DNA of 64,000 nt. It comes from Colwellia_A sp047621305. Lineage in GTDB: Bacteria > Pseudomonadota > Gammaproteobacteria > Enterobacterales > Alteromonadaceae. Both the position numbers and the translations under genes were made by a program. Positions within the stretch are counted from its first letter, which is position 1. Every line of letters starts with the position of its first letter. Below are positions 9,375 to 19,346 of this stretch, piece after piece. Location of the stretch: contig JBLHNB010000011.1 in NCBI GenBank assembly GCA_047621305.1, positions 1 through 64,000 on the forward strand, in the 5' to 3' direction. The notes below the pieces were generated by a model. It was given only the letters and a program-made list of their open reading frames with translations. It made no database searches and was not told the origin of the DNA.

Positions 9375-10238
9375 TTATTGTATAAAATTGAGTTGGTATT
9401 CTTTAGGGGTCACTGTTGTGAAGGATTTAAAATAGCGATGAAAGTGGCTTTGATCAAAAAAACCACATTCAAATACGACATCAGCAATTGATGCTTGTTG
9501 CTGTAACAATATTTTTGCTTTTTCTATGCGGTAATTCATCCGATAAACATGCGGTGTAACCCCTACTTCCGCTTTAAAACGTCTCAATAAGGTATATGGA
9601 TTTATTAAATAATTTTGTGCAAAGCTATTAAGAGTTATATCCTCATTTAAACGAGAAGATAATAGGGTTTTCAGGGTATTAACGCTTTTTCCTGTTTGTT
9701 TTGTTAGTTGTTTAACTGCTCTTTTAGTTAACAGCTTAGTTATTTGGCTGTTATTTTTAATCATCATGCCAAATAATTTATGGAGAAATGAAACCACCAT
9801 TTGCTCTTTTTCTAGCAAAAACAAGTCCTGCATATAAGATTGCATCATGTTGATATACGCTTCATATAGCCCTTTATTTTTAAGCAGAACTAAATCCGCA
9901 GGTATAAAAGTTGTCGTTGGAAATAGTGACGCTTGTATCTGCATACACCAATCGGTATCTAAATAAAGCATATAATAGCTACGTGGCGTTTCTTGCAACG
10001 GATTACAATAATGTAGCGTATCAGGGTTTATAATGGCTAAAGCATTTTTTTTTAATAACGCTTCTTGTCCCGATACATTATAGAGCACCTCGCCGTTATC
10101 AATAGCACCAATACTAAAGGTTGAATGCATGTGTGCTTTATAATGACGTCCACTGTTTTGGCTATAACGACATTCAATAAAAGGCAAAGCTTCTTCTTTA
10201 AAAAAATGCTCTTTATTCATTAGTGACTCTACTTTCAT
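9375..10238 (-). CDS. AraC-family transcriptional regulator
   Basis: The 287-residue product has an N-terminal cupin-like sensing domain (about 15-110; HMHSTFSIGAIDNGEV is the typical barrel start). Its C-terminal AraC DNA-binding domain (about 185-285) has two helix-turn-helix units and the signature GFFDQSHFHRYFKSFTTVTP. It belongs to the group that often regulates neighbouring LysE-type exporters. It is divergent from the binding-protein gene to the right and probably cotranscribed with the exporter to its left. Confidence 0.9.
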   Translation of the reverse strand: MKVESLMNKEHFFKEEALPFIECRYSQNSGRHYKAHMHSTFSIGAIDNGEVLYNVSGQEALLKKNALAIINPDTLHYCNPLQETPRSYYMLYLDTDWCMQIQASLFPTTTFIPADLVLLKNKGLYEAYINMMQSYMQDLFLLEKEQMVVSFLHKLFGMMIKNNSQITKLLTKRAVKQLTKQTGKSVNTLKTLLSSRLNEDITLNSFAQNYLINPYTLLRRFKAEVGVTPHVYRMNYRIEKAKILLQQQASIADVVFECGFFDQSHFHRYFKSFTTVTPKEYQLNFIQ

Positions 10239-10443
10239 AATATCAAACGTCTATTGTTATTAAATTGCATAATAATCGTGTACTTAACCCACTGTTACTT
10301 TACAGGCACTTTCTGTTGAAACTGATCAGGCATTGAACAAAGGTACATTTTTATTGGTGATCGATATAAAAACTTCATTTCAGTAAGCCAATTTATCTAA
10401 ACTTTCCTATACTCAATAAAAACGTTCTATTGGTCTGCTTATT

Positions 10444-11445
10444 GTGATTAAAAAATCGTTGCTATTTTATTTTTTGACAGTGCTTATACTTGTCGGCATT
10501 GTGCTGTTTTATTATAAATTTCAATTTCTTTGGTCAGAGCCCCAGTATCAAGTTAGCATCGCTGTTTCTAAAACGCCATTATCTAGCCCTCTTTATGTTG
10601 CACAAGCCATAAGAGCTTTTGATAATACTTGTGTCAGTGTTCAGTTTCAGGAGGTTATTGGTGGACAAAGGGCGTTTGAAAAAGTCATGGCAGGAGATGT
10701 AGATTTTGGTACTAGCTCAGATTCTGTTATTGCTTTTCAAAGTTTAGCGCAAAAAAACTTTGTTACTCATGCGATGTTTGTGCAGTCTGATAATGATGTA
10801 AAGCTAATAACACATCTCTCTGACAACATAAATTCAGTTATTGACCTAAAAGGCAAACGGGTTGGTGTGACTAAAGGAACAGCAAGTGAATACTTTTTAA
10901 GTATACTTTTAGCCTTAGAGGGTTTAACCGTTGATAATATAACGCTTTTAAATTATAAACCTGAACAAATGATTAACAAATTTATGAGCAATAAAGCAGA
11001 TGCTATTGTTCCTTGGGAACCTTTTGCATTTAAAAGTCAGCAACAGCTAAAGCAACAAATAAAGATTCATGATACTAAAAATTTAAATACGCTAAGTTTT
11101 CATCTGATTTCTCAAACAGCAGATAATTTACTCGTTGAAAAAGCAAAATGTATTCTTCAAGGATTAGAAATAGCAACAGATTATATGGCTGCTCATCCTG
11201 AACATTCCAAAAAAATAGTTATCGATAAACTTTCTATTTCTCCTGAATTTATCGAATGGGTTTGGCCCGATTATTTATTTAAACTGGCATTAAACCAATC
11301 ATTAATATTAAGTATTAAATCCCAAGTAACTTGGGCGATAGCAACGAAAATGAGTGAGTTTAATACAACACCAAATGTTGAACACTTTATTGATAGTCGA
11401 GCGATGCTACAAGTGGACCCTACCGCTGTGAATATTTATTTATGA
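10444..11445 (+). CDS. Membrane-anchored NMT1/SsuA-type substrate-binding protein
   Basis: The gene starts at GTG and encodes 333 residues. A single hydrophobic helix at about 7-25 has no clear cleavage site, so the protein is probably tethered to the inner membrane with its binding domain in the periplasm. The rest is a periplasmic-binding fold of the NitT/TauT/ThiY type (VSIAVSKTPLSSPLYVAQA; later DLKGKRVGVTKGTASEYF; NKADAIVPWEPF). No permease or ATPase gene lies nearby. Instead, the next gene is a diguanylate cyclase reached through a chain of coupled micro-ORFs. I infer a sensory rather than a transport role; the ligand is unknown. Confidence 0.85.
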   Translation: MIKKSLLFYFLTVLILVGIVLFYYKFQFLWSEPQYQVSIAVSKTPLSSPLYVAQAIRAFDNTCVSVQFQEVIGGQRAFEKVMAGDVDFGTSSDSVIAFQSLAQKNFVTHAMFVQSDNDVKLITHLSDNINSVIDLKGKRVGVTKGTASEYFLSILLALEGLTVDNITLLNYKPEQMINKFMSNKADAIVPWEPFAFKSQQQLKQQIKIHDTKNLNTLSFHLISQTADNLLVEKAKCILQGLEIATDYMAAHPEHSKKIVIDKLSISPEFIEWVWPDYLFKLALNQSLILSIKSQVTWAIATKMSEFNTTPNVEHFIDSRAMLQVDPTAVNIYL

Positions 11446-11533
11446 TCCCCTTACTTATGAAGCAGCTTTACTTATGAACTTTTACTTATGAACTTTTACT
11501 TATGAACTTTTACTTATGAACTTTTACTTATGA
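11442..11533 (+). repeat. Tandem 14-bp repeat forming five ATGA-coupled micro-ORFs
   Basis: The unit acttatgaactttt is repeated perfectly four times (11470-11525), with a partial copy before (11453) and a fifth acttatga that supplies the start codon of the next gene. Read for translation, the segment is a relay. The stop of the binding-protein gene overlaps ATG 11442, which opens MIPLLMKQLYL. Its TGA overlaps ATG 11474, and ATGs 11474, 11488, 11502 and 11516 each open MNFYL followed by TGA inside the next ATGA. The last TGA overlaps ATG 11530 of the diguanylate cyclase. All of this is directly visible; that ribosomes reinitiate along it is inference. Confidence 0.9.
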
Positions 11534-12813
11534 ATATAAGCCTATCACAGCAGATCTATATTTTTACGGCAAGTTGTTGTTTTTTATTTGCTGCTATTGT
11601 AATGAGCGTGCTGTGGACATCACAAACAGTAGAACTTGCATTAAGTCGTGATAACTACGCACAACAAGTTAACAATCAAACAAATAACTTGCAGCTGCTT
11701 GTTGTCAGTGATGATATTTATGCCCGTAATTACAATACGACGAAATGGTTGAATTCACAGCAAAGCTTGAGTCACTTACTTGAGCTTTCCCCTATTTTAA
11801 CGCCGCGGCTACAAACCATTCAAAATAGTATTTACAGTCAAAATAAAAGTGTAAAGCGCTTATTTAATAAAATAACAGAAAATAAATTAATAAATGCCAG
11901 TGTCACAATTAAAGAACACCTAAAAGCAAGGCTGATAACGCAGTTAGAGGCCATCAGATCAGATTCTTTTCAGCTTTCAGCTACCGCCGATAAAAATATT
12001 CACGAGACGATAAAACGAGCCGTCGTTTATACTGCGTTCCTCTTTGTTATCAGTATTGCTGTTTTATTACATGGTGCATTTAAGCTAAATAGAACATTTA
12101 GAACATCGATGAATGAAGTCAAAAAGGCTTTTGAAACAAATCGTAGTGGGCACTTTCAAAAAATACAGCTTTCCATTAAGTCTCAAGAGTTTGAAAGTAT
12201 AGCCAACGCTTTCAATTCAATGAATCAGAAGTTAAGTGAAACAACGGTGTCGTTAGAGGTAATGAAGAAAATGGTGGCAGAGCGTACTCATGTTTTAGAA
12301 GAAATTTCAAATACAGACCCTTTAACAAAAGTAGCAAATCGTCGCGCGCTGTTTGAACGGGGAAATATGGAGTTTTCACGGGCAACAAGAAACCATAATG
12401 AGCTAGCTCTTTTGTTATTAGATTGTGATTTATTTAAAAATATTAACGATCAATTTGGCCACTTAGTTGGCGATAAATTATTGATACATATTTGTGATAT
12501 TTGCTCTAAAGAAATACGAGACATTGATTTTTTAGGGCGTTACGGCGGTGAAGAATTTATTATTATTTTACCCAATTGTGACTTAAGTGGTGGTGTAGAA
12601 ATAGCGACTCGTATTCAGCAGTCTTTGGCTAAGCACCCTAAAATTATCGAGGGAAAAGAAATTTGTGCAACATTAAGCATTGGTATTAGTGTACTTAACG
12701 AGAAGCATCATAATTTGGAACAGCTCATTAATGATGCTGATAAAGCAATGTATCAAGCGAAAAAGAATGGCCGCAATAGAATAGAAGTAAGCACACATCA
12801 TAGTTTACATTAA
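11530..12813 (+). CDS. Membrane diguanylate cyclase (GGDEF)
   Basis: The 427-residue product has two membrane helices (about 9-29 and 163-183) flanking a periplasmic helical sensor region, then a HAMP-like segment (about 185-240) and a GGDEF domain (about 260-425). The active-site motif is GGEEF at 339-343, and the product-inhibition site RxxD (RDID, 330-333) is intact at the standard distance. It should therefore make cyclic di-GMP and be feedback-inhibited. Its ATG is the end of the micro-ORF relay from the upstream binding-protein gene, so the two proteins are probably made together and may interact across the membrane. Confidence 0.93.
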   Translation: MNISLSQQIYIFTASCCFLFAAIVMSVLWTSQTVELALSRDNYAQQVNNQTNNLQLLVVSDDIYARNYNTTKWLNSQQSLSHLLELSPILTPRLQTIQNSIYSQNKSVKRLFNKITENKLINASVTIKEHLKARLITQLEAIRSDSFQLSATADKNIHETIKRAVVYTAFLFVISIAVLLHGAFKLNRTFRTSMNEVKKAFETNRSGHFQKIQLSIKSQEFESIANAFNSMNQKLSETTVSLEVMKKMVAERTHVLEEISNTDPLTKVANRRALFERGNMEFSRATRNHNELALLLLDCDLFKNINDQFGHLVGDKLLIHICDICSKEIRDIDFLGRYGGEEFIIILPNCDLSGGVEIATRIQQSLAKHPKIIEGKEICATLSIGISVLNEKHHNLEQLINDADKAMYQAKKNGRNRIEVSTHHSLH

Positions 12814-13004
12814 AATTTCGTCCTAAATGCAAAAGCTATAAAACAGGTCTAATCAAGTTAGGCTGCGGATCTACAAATCACTGCCGGAAAACAAGGACCT
12901 CGACTTCGTGACGAGCAGCAAGCATTTTAAATCCACAGTCCACAATATTTTTACTATACTCATCATATCTTAGTTTCCACGATACCCCGTTTTGGAGCTT
13001 TACC

Positions 13005-14873
13005 TTGAAGTTTAATCATAAAATAGTACTAGCATCATCAATAATATTATTACTCGCACTTTCTTTATTATCACTAAACCAATATTTACTTATAAAATCT
13101 ACATTAGAAAAGCAAGTCAATGATAGTGTTAATGAGATCATTGTCGGTATTAGCAATTCTGTTGAAGCTGACATGGCCGGAAAATCAAATCTTGCTAGTA
13201 TGACGACGACAATTATTGCTAATGATATTTCCCAAGACCGTGCGGCTATAATATTACGTTCCCCTACCTTACAAAAAAGTTTTGTACTTATTGGTTTGGG
13301 TTATGAAGCAGACGGGCAATATATTGCTAGCGATTCAAGCTGGAATCCAGGAGAAGGCTGGGAACCACGCCAACGACCTTGGTATGTAGATGCAAAAGCT
13401 GCACAAACGTTAATCGTTACCGAACCCTATGCTGATGCGGTTTCTAAAGAAATACTCGTCTCGATCGGTACACCCGTTATTCAACAAGGCAGTTTTTCAG
13501 GCGCTATATTTTTTGATGTTAGTTTGGCCGGGCTGGCAACAATGATCAATAAAGTTAATTTATTTGATGCAGGTTATGCCTTTATGGTTAGTAAAGGCGG
13601 TATTATCATCTCTCACCCCAATACCAAACTTAACGGTAAGCCTCTTAGTTCATTTCTAAATGACATCTCTATAATTAATTCAGTGCAACACACTGAAATC
13701 AATGGTGTAGAGAACACAGTAACCTTTATGAAAGTTCCAGGGTTTGATTGGTATATTGGCGTTGTCTTAGATGATAATAAAGCGCTATCTGCGGTTGATG
13801 AGTTAAGAAGTGCATCTTGGTTTTATTCCTTGCTATTTTTAGTTATCGGTATTATTGCGCTACTTTTCATTATTAATTATCTGATGAAGCCTTTAAGTTA
13901 TATTAACCAAGCAATGGCCAATGTAGCAAAAGGTAATGCCGATTTAACCGTTAGATTACAAGCCACTAACGACGAAGAATTTTCCTCGCTCGCTAACAAT
14001 TTCAACTTATTTACTCAGCGGCTACAAAAGCTTATTGGTGACATTAAAGTATTGGGTAATGACATTCATAAAGATGCACAAAGTTCAGCCGGTGGTGCAA
14101 ATAATGCAAATAAAGCTATTCGTACACAGCTAATTGAAATAGATGCTCTCGCCACTGCAACGAATGAAATGGCTGCTACCTCAATGGAAGTAGCAAATAC
14201 AGCTAAACAAGCTGCTCAAGCAGTAAAATCTGCTGATGATGCTGCTGTACAAGGTAGAAAAATTGTTGAATCCACAACAACAGCTATTACAAATTTATCT
14301 CAGCAAATTGATAGTGCCGTTGATGTGGTCAATAACTTAGAGACAGCAAGTAATGGCATTGAAAACATTCTTTCTGTTATTAATGGTATTGCAGAGCAAA
14401 CCAATCTCCTTGCCCTAAATGCTGCGATAGAAGCTGCCCGCGCAGGGGAGTCTGGTCGTGGTTTTGCCGTAGTTGCCGATGAAGTAAGGTCATTAGCACA
14501 ACGTACTCAAGAGGCAACTACTGAAATTAAAAGCATGATAGAACAACTACAAACCGGCGCAAAATCAGCGGTAAGTGAAATGACACAAAGTAAGCAAGTC
14601 GCTGGCAACACTGTCGTACAAGCGAAAGAAGCCAACGAAGCGCTATCAAACATCAGAACCTATATTGAAACAATCGTTACGCTTAATTTACAAATTTCAA
14701 CGTCAGCAGATGAACAATGTATTGTTGTTGAAGGAATTAATAAAAGTGCTTTTAATATTAAAGATATATCTCACCAAGTAGCGAATGACGCTGATTGCGT
14801 GCATCAAACAATTCAACATCAAGTAGCTACGATTAATAAGCAGGATGAAATACTTGCGCAGTTTACATCTTAA
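13005..14873 (+). CDS. Methyl-accepting chemotaxis protein with dCache-type sensor
   Basis: This 622-residue chemoreceptor starts at TTG with a GGAG site 8 bp upstream. A first membrane helix (about 8-28) is followed by a periplasmic Cache-type sensor (about 35-265, with EPRQRPWYVDAKA typical of dCache). Then come a second helix (about 270-292), a HAMP domain and a long coiled-coil signalling domain. The conserved hairpin tip, EQTNLLALNAAIEAARAGE, is near residue 465. Receptors of this class bind small ligands such as amino acids and signal to CheA/CheW. No che genes are nearby, so this is an orphan receptor. Confidence 0.93.
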   Translation: MKFNHKIVLASSIILLLALSLLSLNQYLLIKSTLEKQVNDSVNEIIVGISNSVEADMAGKSNLASMTTTIIANDISQDRAAIILRSPTLQKSFVLIGLGYEADGQYIASDSSWNPGEGWEPRQRPWYVDAKAAQTLIVTEPYADAVSKEILVSIGTPVIQQGSFSGAIFFDVSLAGLATMINKVNLFDAGYAFMVSKGGIIISHPNTKLNGKPLSSFLNDISIINSVQHTEINGVENTVTFMKVPGFDWYIGVVLDDNKALSAVDELRSASWFYSLLFLVIGIIALLFIINYLMKPLSYINQAMANVAKGNADLTVRLQATNDEEFSSLANNFNLFTQRLQKLIGDIKVLGNDIHKDAQSSAGGANNANKAIRTQLIEIDALATATNEMAATSMEVANTAKQAAQAVKSADDAAVQGRKIVESTTTAITNLSQQIDSAVDVVNNLETASNGIENILSVINGIAEQTNLLALNAAIEAARAGESGRGFAVVADEVRSLAQRTQEATTEIKSMIEQLQTGAKSAVSEMTQSKQVAGNTVVQAKEANEALSNIRTYIETIVTLNLQISTSADEQCIVVEGINKSAFNIKDISHQVANDADCVHQTIQHQVATINKQDEILAQFTS

Positions 14874-15030
14874 CAGTGCTGAGTGAAAAATAAATACTAA
14901 AGGTTACAGCAAGCTAGGGGGAACCAATGCTCAGTATTAACATCACATAGTTGTTATTTAAAGTAGGTTTTCAACTTAATTTCTAAATAAAGTTCTAGCT
15001 AGATGCTAAGTAAATCATGTGTAAGATTAG

Positions 15031-15063
15031 GCAACGGGCGTAACGTAGTTGTGCGCCCGTTGC
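15031..15063 (-). terminator. GC-rich hairpin after the DEAD-box helicase gene
   Basis: A perfect 10-bp GC-rich stem (gcaacgggcg with cgcccgttgc) lies 8 bp past the helicase stop. The U-run on the minus strand is weak. It may also serve the convergent chemoreceptor gene. Confidence 0.6.
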
Positions 15064-15071
15064 AGTAATAC

Positions 15072-16436
15072 TTAATCAACCTCTTCAATATTATCTTGTT
15101 CAATTTTATCTGGTGTTAAAACAGCCTTTCTACGTAAAACAGGTAAATCACCCACATCTTGTGCTGTGAGGAAGGTTTTCTTTGTTGCTTTTTGATTTTT
15201 CTTGGGCTGCTTGGTTGCCTTGATAGGCGACGTTTTATCATTGTTTTTATTGATTTTAGCTTTTTTAGGTTTTAATCCGGTAAATTTAGCTTTTAATTCA
15301 TTAACAACAGCAAATTCAATCTTTTGTTGTAAAAAAGCTTCAATATTTTTAAAGCTTAACCAATCTTTAGGACCAACTAATGAGATAGCATCGCCAGTGC
15401 TACCTGCACGTCCTGTTCGGCCAATACGATGCACATATTCTTCCGTATGTTTTGGCATATCAAAGTTAATGACATGAGAGACATTAACCAAATCTAAACC
15501 ACGAGAGGCTAAATCAGTAGTCACTAATATTTTATGTTGCCCTTTACTAAAAGCATCCATAATTTGATTACGTTGACCTTGGTTTAAATCGCCACTCAAT
15601 GCAATCGTACTTAAGCCTTGTTCCGTTAATATTGTAGATAACCGTTCGGTATCACTGCGTGTCGCTGTAAAAATAATAACTTGTAGATACGTTTCTGTTT
15701 GTAAAAAGTGTTCGAGCAGTGCTTGTTTATGGTCTAAGTGATCACATAAATAAAAGCGTTTGGTAATATCTTTGTGTTCAGTATGAGCTGAACCGATAGC
15801 AATGCGCTTAGGTTTTTTTAATAACGCCAAAGCAAAGTCATTCACTTGCGCATGATCAAGCGTGGCCGAAAACATTAAGGTTTGTCTTTTACGGTGGTCT
15901 GCCGCTTTGTTAATTTGTTCTAGCTGTTTAGAAAAGCCTAAATCAAGCATTCGGTCAGCTTCATCTAAAATAAGTAACTCAAGACCGTTTAAATGAAAAT
16001 GCCCTTGGCTTAAATGATCTGCTAAGCGGCCCGGTGTCGCAACAATAAAATGAGGGTCTTTTTCGAGTGATTTAACTTGGTCATTAAAATTTTCACCACC
16101 TAAGATAAGCACAGCTTTAAACTGAGATCCTGCTGTAAATAAACGTAATTGCGTAAAAACCTGTTTAGCCAATTCCCTAGTAGGGGTAAGAATAACAACC
16201 CGAGGATCACGTTTACTTAATGCTCTGTTCTTGCTGAGCCTTTGCATCGCAGGAATGATAAATGCCAAGGTTTTTCCGGAGCCTGTTTTAGAAGAGGCAA
16301 TTAAGTCATGTCCTGCCATAGCGGCGGGAATGGCTTGTTGTTGAATTTCTGTTGGTTGCTCAAAACCCAAATGTTCTACCATTGACATTAAACGTGTATC
16401 CAAACCAAAATCGCTAAACTGCAAACTAAACTCCAA
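15072..16436 (-). CDS. DEAD-box ATP-dependent RNA helicase
   Basis: The 454-residue product carries the full set of DEAD-box motifs: Walker A SKTGSGKT (49-56), PTREL, DEAD (158-161), SAT (190-192), and HRIGRTGR (336-343). The C-terminal 80 residues are a lysine-rich, probably disordered RNA-binding tail. These enzymes unwind short RNA duplexes in ribosome assembly and RNA decay and are often important in cold-adapted bacteria. Parts (DHLDHKQALL, FSATL) recall SrmB, but the assignment among SrmB, RhlE and related groups is not secure, so no symbol is given. Confidence 0.92.
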   Translation of the reverse strand: MEFSLQFSDFGLDTRLMSMVEHLGFEQPTEIQQQAIPAAMAGHDLIASSKTGSGKTLAFIIPAMQRLSKNRALSKRDPRVVILTPTRELAKQVFTQLRLFTAGSQFKAVLILGGENFNDQVKSLEKDPHFIVATPGRLADHLSQGHFHLNGLELLILDEADRMLDLGFSKQLEQINKAADHRKRQTLMFSATLDHAQVNDFALALLKKPKRIAIGSAHTEHKDITKRFYLCDHLDHKQALLEHFLQTETYLQVIIFTATRSDTERLSTILTEQGLSTIALSGDLNQGQRNQIMDAFSKGQHKILVTTDLASRGLDLVNVSHVINFDMPKHTEEYVHRIGRTGRAGSTGDAISLVGPKDWLSFKNIEAFLQQKIEFAVVNELKAKFTGLKPKKAKINKNNDKTSPIKATKQPKKNQKATKKTFLTAQDVGDLPVLRRKAVLTPDKIEQDNIEEVD

Positions 16437-17060
16437 AAAATAAAATTAAAAAATACCGCATCATTATAACGTGTATCTTAAAAATAATAATCACTTAGGT
16501 CGACATAATGAAAACTATTTCCAACTTTCTGCTAATCCCCCTACTTTTCTTACGAATTATCCGTATTTAAAGTAATAAATTAGTGAGTAACATAGTGCGT
16601 TACCGTAATTAATAATTTCCTCAAGCTAATGTGAACACACGACCGTCAAACATTAATGATTCTATTATCTCTATTGTAAGTTCTACTAACGTATATAAAG
16701 AGCAAGTATTTTACATAATCATTAAAAACAACGTAGTAAATGCATTAGCACCTTATGAATTTTAGCTTGATGTAGAACTTAGCGGTTGTAGTGTAAATAT
16801 CATTAAATTGATAAAAGTACGGCTATTGGAACATCCCCTTTTAAATTAACAATGCTTACCAAAGCGTACTTTGGTTTTATGTCATAAAACTAAAAAACAA
16901 CAGCAAAAATATGAATGACATGCCGTTAGCAAAGAAATGTTACATTTGAATTTTTTATCGTGAATTATCGACTGATAAACTCATTCGGGTAAAACTACGA
17001 AGGTATTCGGTTATCATTACCGTAACAAGTCTTTAAATAATTTATATAAGAAAATTAAAA
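16437..17060. other. Long AT-rich divergent intergenic region
   Basis: This 624-bp region lies between the divergent helicase and DUF5916 genes. I see no convincing gene, tRNA or repeat in it. A 20-codon frame at about 16508 has no ribosome binding site. It presumably holds the promoters for both flanking genes, but none stands out. Confidence 0.5.
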
Positions 17061-19208
17061 ATGTTAAAAAAATTAGGGATCGGTTGTTTATTTCTTGCAG
17101 TATCCTCAGCTTATGCACAAGGTAACTTTGCCAATAAACAACTCAATATTAAACTCAGTGAAAATACACCAATAATTGATGGTGTTTTTAATCAAGCTGA
17201 ATGGCATGATGCCACATTAATTGAAGATTTAATTGAACGTTCACCTGTGGTCGGTCGAACGCCACAATATCCAACTAAAATTTACATAAAGTACGATAGT
17301 CAAAATATTTATGTTGCTGCCATTCTCACGCAACCGAAAAGTGTTTCGGTCGCAAACCAACTAGTACAAGGTAAAAACGCATGGCAAGATGATTATTTTG
17401 GTATGGTGCTCGACCCTACCAATGATAAGTCAGACGCTTATTATTTTCACGTTACCCCCAACAGCATTCGCGAAGACGGTTTAGTTGAAAACAGAGAATA
17501 TATTGATGAATGGCAAGGTATTTGGCATGCTCGCTCAGCAATTAATGAAGATAACTGGGTCGCTGAAATGGCGATTCCTATCCAAACGATGTCGTTTGAT
17601 AAAGATATTTCAAGTTGGGGCGTACAGTTTCGTCGCAAGATCAGTGGTTTAGGTCACAATTATTTTTGGAACCTAAACGATACTCAAGGTTGGGGTTGGT
17701 ATGCCAATCAAAGCGGTACTATGCATGGGGTGTCAAATTTAAATACGGGTGTCGGTTTAGAATTAAAACCTTCTTTATCACTTAAAGACCACGCGTTTTC
17801 AGCAACACCAGAAGACTTTAAAACGTTTCAACCCGCACTCGATGTTTTTTATAAATTAACCCCCTCCTTAACTGCAGCCTTGACCTTTAATACTGACTTT
17901 TCAGGAACCGATGTTGATGAACAACAAGTTAATTTGGGCCGTTTTTCTTTATTTTTACCTGAAAAACGTGATTTTTTCTTACAAGATGCAGGCATTTTTG
18001 AATTTGGTGGTTTAAGTGAAAATGGCCGGCCCTTTTTCTCTCGTCAAATCGGACTTTCTTCAACGGGTAATCCGCTTGATATTGATGCTGGCGCTAAACT
18101 TACCGGTAAAGTCGGTAAATTAAATTTAGGTTTACTCACTGTGCAACAAGATGCAGAAAACGCTGAAGATGGTGCAACCTATGTCGCCGTTGCTCGTAGT
18201 CGGTACAGTATTAATGATAACGGCTACATTGGTGCTATCGTCACCAGTGGCAACCCTACCAAAGATCAACAAGATTTATTAGTTGGCTTAGATGCTAGGC
18301 AAAATTACACTCTCGAAAATGGTTTACTTGTAGAAGGTAATGCATGGTGGCAAACCGTTGATAATGTTAATGAAGAAAATAAAAACAATAGTGCTTATGG
18401 TGTCAACTTTACTTTGCCTAATGACAAACTTTGGGCAAAGGTTAACTACATGATCATCGAAAAGAATTTTAATCCTTCTCTTGGTTTTGTTAACCGTAAA
18501 AACATAAAAACCTTTGAATCAGAGTTTCTCTATAGAAACCGCGTCAATAATACATACTTTAATAGTTTAAAAAGTAGGATAGTTTATAATTACACCGCAG
18601 ATATTGACGGGCTAAAATTATCTGAATTTAAAAAATTCCGACCGATTGAATTTAGCTTTGCTAACAATGACTACGCCAACGTGGCTTACATTAGTCGTTT
18701 TGAGCGTGTTCAACAGACTTTTTCTTTGGCCGGAGAAGTTGATATTGTTCCCGGTGATTATCGTTTTGATCGTTACAGTATTTATTATGAAAGCAATGAT
18801 TCAAGAGCCTTTTCTGGTCGTTTTTGGTACGAAACAGGCGATTACTTCAATGGTACTCGTGATGACTATCAAATTGGTTTTACCATAAAACCTAGTAAAC
18901 ATATTTATTTTGATGTTGAATATGAAATTAATGAAATGAATTTCAATGGTAAGTCCTTTGATACAAAAACTATCAGCTTAGATGTAAACTTAGCCGTGAA
19001 CGCTTTTTGGGCGTGGACAAATAACATTCAATATGACAATGTTTCTGACAGTGCTGGGTTATTTAGCCGTTTAAAGTATGAACCACAAGCAGGGGAACTA
19101 TACCAATTAATTATTTCTCGTGCTTTTGAAGTTGAAGCTGAATTAAGTCGTTTTCATACCCAAAGCCAAGAAATAGCATTGAAAGGTGTATATACGATCC
19201 GGTTTTAA
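17061..19208 (+). CDS. DUF5916 protein: CBM9-like domain plus outer-membrane barrel
   Basis: The 715-residue product has a cleavable signal peptide (LFLAVSSAYAQG). A CBM9-like beta-sandwich (about 25-220) follows, with the family's IDGVFNQAEWHDA opening. The C-terminal half is rich in alternating aromatic and polar strands and ends in a phenylalanine (VYTIRF), typical of an outer-membrane beta barrel. Together these define DUF5916 proteins, common in marine Bacteroidetes and Alteromonadales. The function is not established; a role in outer-membrane handling of carbohydrates or peptides is only a guess. It has its own terminator shared with gltX. Confidence 0.85.
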   Translation: MLKKLGIGCLFLAVSSAYAQGNFANKQLNIKLSENTPIIDGVFNQAEWHDATLIEDLIERSPVVGRTPQYPTKIYIKYDSQNIYVAAILTQPKSVSVANQLVQGKNAWQDDYFGMVLDPTNDKSDAYYFHVTPNSIREDGLVENREYIDEWQGIWHARSAINEDNWVAEMAIPIQTMSFDKDISSWGVQFRRKISGLGHNYFWNLNDTQGWGWYANQSGTMHGVSNLNTGVGLELKPSLSLKDHAFSATPEDFKTFQPALDVFYKLTPSLTAALTFNTDFSGTDVDEQQVNLGRFSLFLPEKRDFFLQDAGIFEFGGLSENGRPFFSRQIGLSSTGNPLDIDAGAKLTGKVGKLNLGLLTVQQDAENAEDGATYVAVARSRYSINDNGYIGAIVTSGNPTKDQQDLLVGLDARQNYTLENGLLVEGNAWWQTVDNVNEENKNNSAYGVNFTLPNDKLWAKVNYMIIEKNFNPSLGFVNRKNIKTFESEFLYRNRVNNTYFNSLKSRIVYNYTADIDGLKLSEFKKFRPIEFSFANNDYANVAYISRFERVQQTFSLAGEVDIVPGDYRFDRYSIYYESNDSRAFSGRFWYETGDYFNGTRDDYQIGFTIKPSKHIYFDVEYEINEMNFNGKSFDTKTISLDVNLAVNAFWAWTNNIQYDNVSDSAGLFSRLKYEPQAGELYQLIISRAFEVEAELSRFHTQSQEIALKGVYTIRF

Positions 19209-19271
19209 ATAACTTATGTAAAGCAGCATTTATGCATACCAGCACACATCTATTATCTGTATCTAGGATAC

Positions 19272-19301
19272 AAAAAAGCCGTTTTTAACAACGGCTTTTT
19301 T
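19272..19301. terminator. Bidirectional terminator between DUF5916 gene and gltX
   Basis: A 12-bp stem (aaaaaagccgtt with aacggctttttt) gives a U-run on both strands, between two convergent genes. This is a classic bidirectional terminator. Confidence 0.9.
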
Positions 19302-19346
19302 ACAAAATCATTTACAATATCATTTACAACGACAATCGATAAAGTG

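Noticed and set aside
11453..11533. CRISPR array
   Set aside because: The repeats are only 14 bp and directly tandem, with no unique spacers and no cas genes.
16508..16570. 20-codon ATG frame before the DUF5916 gene
   Set aside because: It has no ribosome binding site, is very short and is not recognisable.
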